Source: Salarchaeum sp. JOR-1
GTDB taxonomy: Archaea > Halobacteriota > Halobacteria > Halobacteriales > Halobacteriaceae
Assembly (NCBI RefSeq): GCF_007833275.1
Contig: NZ_CP042240.1
Coordinates: 114,916-178,915 of the forward strand
Direction of reading: 5' to 3'
Length of the DNA stretch: 64,000 bases
Part shown: positions 51,929-58,154 of the stretch, piece after piece
Layout of the letters: each line of letters begins with the position of its first letter
Numbering within the stretch: the first letter of the stretch is position 1
Notes under the pieces: generated by a model
Databases searched by the model: none
What the model was told of the DNA's origin: nothing
Seen by the model: only the letters and a program-made list of their open reading frames with translations
Position numbers and translations under genes: made by a program

Positions 51929-52875
51929 GCGACTCCGTACTGCTCTTTGAGCGCCATAAATTCTGTTTCACTTGGAAGGACGACAGGGAACTCATCCGCG
52001 TCCTCAACCCCTTCCTGCAGTGCCTGGTACATCGCAGCGATCGTGGATTCCAGATTGTACCACGTTGCAGTGTCTGTGAGCGTCTCCTGGTCGATGTCCA
52101 GCTTTTCGATCAACAGCATTGCATAGCTAACGCGGCGCGAGCCGCTATCGAGAACGAGCGTGTGACACACCACGTCGGCAGGTGTGAGTTCCTCGTCGGG
52201 TGCATACCAGAACGCGGGTTCCCCCGCGAGGAAGAACTGCAGGCCGTACTCCTCGAAGCGACCGAGTCCGGACACCTGCCACTCAGGGGCGTCCAGTAGT
52301 GCGTCTGTATCCTCGGCGGTCTGCACGCGGACGAGCGCACGCTTCGGGTCGCACCATTCGACAGTTGCGCTCGGCGCGAGCTCCCGGGCTCGCGATCGGT
52401 GCTCGTGGGTCACGACGGCCTGGGCGAACGCCAGCAGCGGTGCGAGGTCCTCGCTCACCGCGTACTCGGGGCCGGACGGGGACAGCATCGCTCGATGCTT
52501 GAGCGGCGACAGTGCTTTGTGAACGCCTTGGCGCGTAATCCTGAGTCGTGCTGCAATCGCGGAGACGTGGCGGGGCTCGTCGAGAAACCAGCACACTTTG
52601 AGGGTGGCAGGCGAGAGGAGGGCAACCCAATCAACGTGGCTGAGTTCCGACTGCAGCGTCCGGTACGCTTCGATGACCGGGTGGTCGGCGACACGGACGT
52701 GCCGCTGGTTGTTGGGGCCACGGCGTTCGACCACGAGCCCTGCGTCCAGCAAGTCATCGAGCACTTCGTAGATGTGTGGCTGTGAATACCCGGTTTCTGT
52801 TGCGAGGTCGACTGGCGTCGCCTCGCGACCGGTACTCAGGGCGTCGATCACAGCGAGTCCGGCCTTTGAAATCAT
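51925..52875 (-). CDS. AbiEi-like HTH regulator/antitoxin candidate (module 2)
   Basis: 316 residues with two winged helices: DLATETGYSQPHIYEVLDDL (about 23-42) and SAIAARLRITRQGVHKALSP (about 104-123). The C-terminal domain contains VCHTLVLDSGSRRVSYAMLL and ends LPSETEFMALKEQYGVA, aligning with the module 1 regulator (CHTLLIDDGSRHRSY; LPEWDEFQELAADYEV). It precedes the nucleotidyltransferase, as in module 1. Confidence 0.75.
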   Translation of the reverse strand: MISKAGLAVIDALSTGREATPVDLATETGYSQPHIYEVLDDLLDAGLVVERRGPNNQRHVRVADHPVIEAYRTLQSELSHVDWVALLSPATLKVCWFLDEPRHVSAIAARLRITRQGVHKALSPLKHRAMLSPSGPEYAVSEDLAPLLAFAQAVVTHEHRSRARELAPSATVEWCDPKRALVRVQTAEDTDALLDAPEWQVSGLGRFEEYGLQFFLAGEPAFWYAPDEELTPADVVCHTLVLDSGSRRVSYAMLLIEKLDIDQETLTDTATWYNLESTIAAMYQALQEGVEDADEFPVVLPSETEFMALKEQYGVA

Positions 52876-52877
52876 CT

Positions 52878-52910
52878 GTGTACACTCTTACACCCACTCG
52901 TATAAATACG
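52878..52910 (-). promoter_or_regulatory. Palindromic promoter of module 2
   Basis: GTGTACAC (52878-52885) lies next to the start codon, and the TATA box is embedded in CGTATAAATACG (52899-52910), a quasi-palindrome with arms CGTAT/ATACG, about 25 bp upstream of ATG 52875. GTGTA also occurs as a direct repeat on the minus strand. Same layout principle as the module 1 operator, different sequence. Confidence 0.55.
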
Positions 52911-52936
52911 TTTCTGGATTTAGGTTGACGACCGGG

Positions 52937-53182
52937 CTATCCGGTAACGAGGTCGGTGAGTGCGTCCTCGAGCGGGCCCCGGAATTGCCAGTTTGCCCGT
53001 TCGAAAGCCTCGTCAGTTGGCCCGTCCCACCGGGGGAACGCGGAATGACCACTCACCTTGACCGTCCACTCGGACGGCTCCTCGAATGGGTTCCGGGTCG
53101 GGAGTTCAACGACGTAGAGGTACTCCTCGTCGCCGTGAATGCCGTCGGCTGGGTTCTCGACGCCGTGTCCGAGCAGGAACAT
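52937..53182 (-). CDS. Hypothetical protein, 81 residues
   Basis: MFLLGHGVENPADGIHGDEE, then YLYVVELPTRNPFEEPSEW and WTVKVSGHSAF. Starts one base after the upstream TAG plus CCG, so it is in an operon with 53186-53503. Compact alpha/beta protein of unknown function, plasmid-associated by context. Confidence 0.55.
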   Translation of the reverse strand: MFLLGHGVENPADGIHGDEEYLYVVELPTRNPFEEPSEWTVKVSGHSAFPRWDGPTDEAFERANWQFRGPLEDALTDLVTG

Positions 53183-53185
53183 CGG

Positions 53186-53503
53186 CTAGTCGAGGTGCTC
53201 CATATTGTCCGGCTCGAGGAGATCCGAGGGGTGGTCAGCGTGGACGCTCCGATCACGCCCTTCGTCCACGTAGAGGGTCATCGTCGAGAGCGTGTCGAGG
53301 AACAGGAACTGGGCAGCGGCGTACGCAGGCCCGCGCTCTGTTCGTGTCTCGTCAAGCAGCTGCTTCAGCTGGACAAGGTCACGGAGGACGCTATCGGGAT
53401 ACCCGTCCGAGTGACGGTAGATTTGTGCGATGCGGTCGGTATCGGACTGTTCGCCTGCGGTCTCGCTCCGTTGGATGAATCGGAGTTGACTTCGTGTCGA
53501 CAT
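53186..53503 (-). CDS. Hypothetical helical protein, 105 residues
   Basis: MSTRSQLRFIQRSETAGEQS, IAQIYRHSDGYPDSVLRDLV and QFLFLDTLSTMTLYVDEGRD. Soluble, helical; pattern seen in haloarchaeal plasmid proteins, no named family. Preceded by a spacer hairpin. Confidence 0.6.
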   Translation of the reverse strand: MSTRSQLRFIQRSETAGEQSDTDRIAQIYRHSDGYPDSVLRDLVQLKQLLDETRTERGPAYAAAQFLFLDTLSTMTLYVDEGRDRSVHADHPSDLLEPDNMEHLD

Positions 53504-53523
53504 CGATCACCGCCGACGCGTGT

Positions 53524-53551
53524 GCGCCGGCACCCATCGCCGGCGCAGAAA
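53524..53551 (-). terminator. Spacer hairpin GCGCCGGC-loop-GCCGGCGC
   Basis: Perfect 8-bp stem with loop ACCCATC, identical in stem and loop to the spacer at 55993-56015. The T tract is weak here (TTTCT on the minus strand). Confidence 0.6.
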
Positions 53552-53710
53552 CAACCTCTCCTGAATCGAGTGGGGTCTCTGGGGTCTCGCCGAATGGCTG
53601 TCACTGGACAACTTAAACCCGGCTAAAAATGAATTCCAAAATTCGCAAGATGGCAGTCGGGCGGAGTCCTTGCTCGGAAACTGATGCTGTTCCAGCCCAA
53701 AGGTATGCGT

Positions 53711-54574
53711 ATGTCATCGGAGTCTGAGAGGAGCTCACCGCTCCCCGATTCGGATGAGATCGCTAGGCGGGCCGAACGGCAGCGTAGTCTGTACGAGGAG
53801 GCCGCCGAGAATCCAGACCGGGTGGTGCCAGCGATGTTCATCGAGGACTGCGCCCGGTGCGAAGCGCTCGCCGACAAGCGGCGTCGTGAGGGCTTCTATA
53901 AACACTTCTACCGGACACTCCCTGACCGAGAGACGGCGAAGCTGTCCAGCGACGATCTCCCCGAGGAGATTCAGTCCGCTGCGCCCGTCCATCGTGCAAT
54001 CGATGATACGACTCTCGAGGACGAGAGCGCGGACGTGGCTTCCGTCTCGGAGCTGTGGGAGCAGATCGGTACTGGTGAGCACCCAGGCAAGCTGTGTCAA
54101 GCTCCGCTGGTCCACTACATCGACCGTGAGGACTGCTATATCCACGCAGAGCCAACGCGGGTCGGCTTCAGCTATGGTCTCCCCGTGTTCGTGTACAAAC
54201 GCCGGCAATCGGACAACCACTACGGAGTCTTCTTCTCCAGTGAGAAGGCGTATCTGTGGATCTGTGGGTGGATTCTGCACGCCAACGGATTCTTCGACCC
54301 GAAAGAGTTCATCCCATCACTCTACTTCTTGAAGGCCTCGGACCCATCCACAGTTGCTCCTGAGCTGGTGTCCAAAACAGAAGATCTCGTGTTTCGTAAC
54401 GGATTCCCCGGCGTAGACGCGCCCGAAATCGCAGACCTGCCGGACGGGGTCAATCTGTACCAATTCCCGTACAGCAAGGACACGTATGCGGATCAGTTTG
54501 CTCGATGGCGCCGTCTCTACTTCGACGAGCGAACCCCTCGTGGATGCGGAGACTGCGACGTGTGTCGGGCGTAA
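53711..54574 (+). CDS. Hypothetical protein with two CxxC pairs, 287 residues
   Basis: The only plus-strand gene between the many minus-strand ones. Start MSSESERSSPL (earlier ATGs at 53684 and 53705 are possible). CARC near residue 50 and CGDCDVC at the C-terminus may bind zinc. The middle is beta/alpha with FSYGLPVFVYKRRQSDNHYG and FFSSEKAYLWICGW. No family recognised. Confidence 0.65.
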   Translation: MSSESERSSPLPDSDEIARRAERQRSLYEEAAENPDRVVPAMFIEDCARCEALADKRRREGFYKHFYRTLPDRETAKLSSDDLPEEIQSAAPVHRAIDDTTLEDESADVASVSELWEQIGTGEHPGKLCQAPLVHYIDREDCYIHAEPTRVGFSYGLPVFVYKRRQSDNHYGVFFSSEKAYLWICGWILHANGFFDPKEFIPSLYFLKASDPSTVAPELVSKTEDLVFRNGFPGVDAPEIADLPDGVNLYQFPYSKDTYADQFARWRRLYFDERTPRGCGDCDVCRA

Positions 54575-54596
54575 ATTCACCGCCCTAACGCGTGCT

Positions 54597-54992
54597 CTAC
54601 GCCAGATGCGACACCTCTGATGGTTCCTCGAGGTCGTCGAACTCGCCGCGCTCGACAGGCTCCCAGTCCTCACCCGGCTCTGGACTCCACCAGTCGACCT
54701 TGTAGGCGCCCGGTGCGCCGAAGATTTTCACGCGCGCCGACCCATCAGGCAGGTCGCGGCGCAGTTTCTCGTCGACGTGGAGGTTCCAGGTCGTGGTAGA
54801 ATCGAAGCAGGCGAGCACGGCCTCCTCGTAGCCGCGCGTCTCGCGGGATTCCTGGAGTTCGACCTGGGTGTTGCAGTTCTTGCAGAACACCCCCTCGAAC
54901 GGGATGTGAGTGAAGACCTCCTGCCCGCAGACGGGACACCAGAGGAACTCGAACAGTGCCTCGCTGTGACGGTCAAGTACTTCGAGACTCAT
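54597..54992 (-). CDS. Zinc-ribbon protein (DUF7567-like), 131 residues
   Basis: Start MSLEVLDRHSEALFEFLW. Zinc ribbon WCPVCGQ...VFCKNC (CxxC at about 19-22 and 37-40). C-terminal region YEEAVLACFDSTTTWNLHV is beta/alpha. Typical of haloarchaeal plasmid blocks. Upstream GTGAG is the likely ribosome site. Confidence 0.65.
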   Translation of the reverse strand: MSLEVLDRHSEALFEFLWCPVCGQEVFTHIPFEGVFCKNCNTQVELQESRETRGYEEAVLACFDSTTTWNLHVDEKLRRDLPDGSARVKIFGAPGAYKVDWWSPEPGEDWEPVERGEFDDLEEPSEVSHLA

Positions 54993-55013
54993 TTGTTGAC
55001 TCACCCGGTCGTA

Positions 55014-55044
55014 CCGGGCCACCACCTCGTGCCCGGCCGAAAAA
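55014..55044 (-). terminator. T5-plus-hairpin spacer
   Basis: CCGGGC (55014-55019) pairs with GCCCGG (55031-55036), loop contains CCACC. A5 at 55040-55044 is T5 on the minus strand, just before the DUF7567-like gene. Confidence 0.55.
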
Positions 55045-55065
55045 CAGCGTCCGGCGCTCGCTCAC

Positions 55066-55431
55066 TCACCGTTCGGCGCCGTAGACGATGCGTGAGGGGG
55101 CTTCGTATCCACAGTCGGGGCAGTCGTACCATCGCTGGATTTTCGCCCCGTCTGCTGCCTTCTCGCCGACGCGAACGTCGTTGTTCGGACACTCCGGGCA
55201 GCTGAGGTCCGGGACCGGCCGCTCCCGGAGTTCGTCACGGAACGACGTCGCGTCCTTCGTCTCGTATCCCCGCGACCAAACCGGGTAGCCGTCGACGAGG
55301 ATTGCTCCGCGCCACTTGTACCGGTAGGAATCCGGGGCTCGATGCAGGACGGCTCGCGCCCCGGTCTCGGTGTTCCGATACGCAAGCGTCGGCGAGCGGC
55401 TCTCGCGTCGCCAGTTGGTGATCCTGGGCAT
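55066..55431 (-). CDS. Zinc-ribbon protein (DUF7568-like), 121 residues
   Basis: MPRITNWRRESRSPTLAYRN; beta-rich N-terminal half (AVLHRAPDSYRYKWRGAILV), then CPECPNNDV and CPDCGYEAPSRIV, a C-terminal zinc ribbon. Starts three bases after the previous stop. Function unknown; often found beside the DUF7567-like gene. Confidence 0.7.
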   Translation of the reverse strand: MPRITNWRRESRSPTLAYRNTETGARAVLHRAPDSYRYKWRGAILVDGYPVWSRGYETKDATSFRDELRERPVPDLSCPECPNNDVRVGEKAADGAKIQRWYDCPDCGYEAPSRIVYGAER

Positions 55432-55434
55432 TAT

Positions 55435-55926
55435 TCAGAAGTGGACGTCAGCGGGTACGATCCAGAGCTCCTCACTCTCCTCGAGGAGTCGATCCAGCTG
55501 TCCACGGTGGCGAATGCCGGTTCCGTGTTCGGTGTACAGGAAGATCGTCGGGCCGTCGTACGCACCTACCTGGTGGAAGGCGTGCCGGGCGAGGTCCTCG
55601 TCGCGCATGATCTCCTCGTCGGAGAGCTCCTCGATGGCCTCTTTCACCCGGTCGAGATTACGCTCGAATTCCTCTTTCGTCGCCTCCCAGCCACGCTCGA
55701 GCAGGTCTTCGCCGTCATCGGAGTCGACGGGGGCTGCCGTCGGCAACTCCCCCCATCGTGCCTTCCCCGCAACGGACGTGTCCTCCTCGTCGAAGGTCAC
55801 ATAGTAATCGAAGACGGCGCCGGCGTGTGGGTCCGCGCCGACCAGGCGGTCGAACACCGACTTTCCGGTGGCCAGCGCGTCGTCGTGCGTCGATGCCTCT
55901 ACGAGTGCGTAAATCACCATGTGCAT
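55435..55926 (-). CDS. Conserved plasmid protein, 163 residues
   Basis: Start MHMVIYALVEAS (earlier ATG at 55953 is possible). DALATGKSVFDRLVGADPHA and FDYYVTFDEEDTSVAGKARW form an alpha/beta fold; the C-terminal part EHGTGIRHRGQLDRLLEES. No catalytic motif recognised. Preceded by a spacer hairpin. Confidence 0.6.
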   Translation of the reverse strand: MHMVIYALVEASTHDDALATGKSVFDRLVGADPHAGAVFDYYVTFDEEDTSVAGKARWGELPTAAPVDSDDGEDLLERGWEATKEEFERNLDRVKEAIEELSDEEIMRDEDLARHAFHQVGAYDGPTIFLYTEHGTGIRHRGQLDRLLEESEELWIVPADVHF

Positions 55927-55992
55927 CTCGAACACCTCGTAACGCCGACGCACCGGGAATCGTTGCTCGCTCCCGCAGCTGGAGCGAGAGCT

Positions 55993-56023
55993 GCGCCGGC
56001 ACCCATCGCCGGCGCTCGAAAAA
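55993..56023 (-). terminator. T5-plus-hairpin spacer GCGCCGGC-loop-GCCGGCGC
   Basis: Perfect 8-bp stem 55993-56000 with 56008-56015, loop ACCCATC, then TCGAAAAAC. Identical stem-loop to the one at 53524-53546, 2.5 kb away. Confidence 0.65.
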
Positions 56024-56045
56024 CTCTCCTCGTGACGGCGGATTC

Positions 56046-56462
56046 TCAGGATTCGTCCGCTCGTTCGACAGTGATGGTCAGGTCGCCCGATTCGTAGTCT
56101 GCCTCGAAGTCGACCGCGAACGCGTCCGACTCGTAGGCGGCGTGGTAAGCACGGTGGCGTTCGAGCGAGCCTGTCGCCTTGAAGTGGAAGAACGCGGCCG
56201 CCGTGTAGGGCTTGCTCTGTGTTTCGACCTGCGACTCGACGGATGCGGGGAGCGCGATCTGGGGCGTCTCCGTGTCGATACTCGCAGCGAACTCTTTCGC
56301 TTCCTCGACGGTTGCTTGCGAATGGGCCGGTGTCTCGCCGGTGAGCACATTCACCGGGGTTTCCGTCTCGTCGGTGAACAGGACGTCTTCGAAGGTGTGT
56401 GTCCCGAGAATCGCCTCGGGATCCAGCTCGCAGTCGTGGAACGGGTTGTCATCTGAGGACAT
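56046..56462 (-). CDS. Hypothetical acidic protein, 138 residues
   Basis: MSSDDNPFHDCELDPEAILG, helical middle EEAKEFAASIDTETPQIALP and beta-rich end DYESGDLTITVERADES. No family identified. Last minus-strand gene of the accessory block; preceded by the spacer at 56482-56511. Confidence 0.55.
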   Translation of the reverse strand: MSSDDNPFHDCELDPEAILGTHTFEDVLFTDETETPVNVLTGETPAHSQATVEEAKEFAASIDTETPQIALPASVESQVETQSKPYTAAAFFHFKATGSLERHRAYHAAYESDAFAVDFEADYESGDLTITVERADES

Positions 56463-56481
56463 CGGATCTCGAGCCTATGGC

Positions 56482-56511
56482 GGGGCTCACCCATTCCGGC
56501 CCCCTGAAAAA
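56482..56511 (-). terminator. T5-plus-hairpin spacer
   Basis: GGGG (56482-56485) pairs with CCCC (56500-56503), loop contains CACCCATTCC; A5 at 56507-56511 is T5 on the minus strand. It lies 20 bp before the ATG at 56462. Confidence 0.5.
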
Positions 56512-56591
56512 CAGGCAACACTACCCCCTGACTATCCTCTCGCAAACACTTACTTCAAACAGGCTTCAAAAACAGTCCATCACAGAGTTCG

Positions 56592-56942
56592 ATGCTTCAC
56601 GAACACATCCATGATGCCCTCGATGCCTTAGAAGACCGGGACGGTCAATCAAGACTCACTCCGCAGGACGACCAATTCGACGTCTTGGTCAGCATCATTG
56701 CTGACGAATCCTCAATCAGACCTGGCGAACTACGGATCTCTGAACAAAAGTTCAAAGACGAAGTCGAGGATATCCTCGAAGACATTTCCGACTCGGATGA
56801 CCCGATATCCGACTTTCATTCCAGGCTCTCCAAACTCAAAGCTGACGTCGAAGACCGGCACCAAGAATACACGATTCTCTTCCCTTGGAATTTCGGCTCT
56901 GGTGAATCGCTGGACAGCGTCGGCTTCGACCGTCAGAACTAG
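56592..56942 (+). CDS. Hypothetical acidic protein ending at the IS5 insertion
   Basis: 116 residues: MLHEHIHDALDALEDRDGQS, mostly helical and acidic (EVEDILEDISDSDDPISDFH), ending SVGFDRQN. Its TAG stop coincides with the left border of the IS5-type insertion, so the C-terminus may be native or created by the insertion. AT-richer than the surroundings. Function unknown. Confidence 0.55.
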   Translation: MLHEHIHDALDALEDRDGQSRLTPQDDQFDVLVSIIADESSIRPGELRISEQKFKDEVEDILEDISDSDDPISDFHSRLSKLKADVEDRHQEYTILFPWNFGSGESLDSVGFDRQN

Positions 56943-57853
56943 TGGAATGAAGCGGGAAACCGCCGATGCCTATGTCGAAGATTTCCCGCTTCACGAAGAA
57001 AGCGGTTCAGTTAGCTAAAAATGCTGTCGGTGGTCGAGGCGAAGTCGCCGCCCCCGAAGGGGGTGGCGGCTTCGCCGATTACGCTGTTGTGTCGCTCCAC
57101 TGTCTTCGGGTTTACTTGGAGAAGTCCTACCGAGAGGCGTTGGATCTGCTGAGCGAAATGCCACATATTCTCGGGGAGATCGGCCTCGAACCGGCCGATC
57201 TCCCGCATCACTCCACGCTAGTAAAGTGGTTTGACAGGATCAAGACAGCACTCTGGCGAGTGCTGCTGCGCCTCTCGGCGCAGCTGCACGAGCCGAGCGG
57301 ACACGCCGCTATTGACGCGACGTTTTTCGACCGCGAACACGCCAGCAAACACTACTGCCGTCGGACAAATTACCGCGTTCAGACGCTCAAAGCAACAGCT
57401 CTCGTGGACACAGAAAGCCACGCCATTCTGGACGTTCACTGTACGACTGAGAAACGTCACGACACACAGCTCGGCTGGCGGGTCGCCCGCCGCAACGCGG
57501 GCGACCTCGCCAGCCTCGCCGCCGACAAAGGCTACGATTGGATGGAGTTACGCGAGAAACTCCGTGAAGACGGCGTGAGACCGCTGATCAAGCATCGTGA
57601 GTTCCGGCCCATCGATCACGCGCATAACGCGCGGATCGATGGGCCTCGCTACCGCCAACGAGCGATGTGTGAGACGGTCTTCTCAACGATCAAGCGCACG
57701 CTCGGCGACGCCGTGCGTGCGCGATCTTGGTACGGTGAATTTCGTGAACTCGTCCTGATGTGTGCGGTTCACAACATCAAGCAGGCGGTGAAACCGTGAA
57801 ATCACGCTACGTCTAGCGATTCACCACGGCCAAACCTCGGTGAAGTGGCGCTG
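56943..57853 (+). mobile_element. IS5-family insertion sequence (approximate borders)
   Basis: Transposase gene with short flanks. The borders are inferred from the TAG just before 56943 and the TTAG just after 57853, where neighbouring reading frames end. Terminal inverted repeats could not be aligned with confidence. Confidence 0.5.
56966..57799 (+). CDS. IS5-family DDE transposase
   Basis: 277 residues. MPMSKISRFTKKAVQLAKN start is typical of haloarchaeal IS5 transposases. Catalytic acids: first Asp in AAIDATFFDREHAS, second in SLAADKGYDW, third Glu in MCETVFSTIKRTLG (YREK-like region). Length is normal and no frameshift is seen, so it may be active. Confidence 0.9.
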   Translation: MPMSKISRFTKKAVQLAKNAVGGRGEVAAPEGGGGFADYAVVSLHCLRVYLEKSYREALDLLSEMPHILGEIGLEPADLPHHSTLVKWFDRIKTALWRVLLRLSAQLHEPSGHAAIDATFFDREHASKHYCRRTNYRVQTLKATALVDTESHAILDVHCTTEKRHDTQLGWRVARRNAGDLASLAADKGYDWMELREKLREDGVRPLIKHREFRPIDHAHNARIDGPRYRQRAMCETVFSTIKRTLGDAVRARSWYGEFRELVLMCAVHNIKQAVKP

Positions 57854-57958
57854 TTAGTCTTGGAGGGTGGCGACTGTTCGGCCCGCTTCCTCGGCATCTT
57901 CGCTGCGCGACATATTGTACGTCGCGAGCGCTTCTTCAACCGCCTCATCAAGACTCAT
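57854..57958 (-). CDS. 34-residue ORF next to the IS right end
   Basis: MSLDEAVEEALATYNMSRSE and then a short acidic tail ending LQD. The TTTATACGG box about 30 bp upstream looks like a promoter. Its TAA falls exactly at the IS border, so it is either a complete micro-protein or an N-terminal remnant of a longer gene. Confidence 0.35.
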   Translation of the reverse strand: MSLDEAVEEALATYNMSRSEDAEEAGRTVATLQD

Positions 57959-58154
57959 TGGTCAACCCAATTTTTCCCCTCTACCGTATAAACGCATGCA
58001 TGGCACAGACAAGTAACAAGCAGTCTCAGCTGACCTCGATCGGTGCTGAGTGCGCGGATGTTCTTCCCTGCTCTGAAGAATCCATTGCCACCGAACAACT
58101 TGGATCCGAACGAATTCCGGTTATGTTCAAGGAGAGTGTGGAATTGCGGTATGA

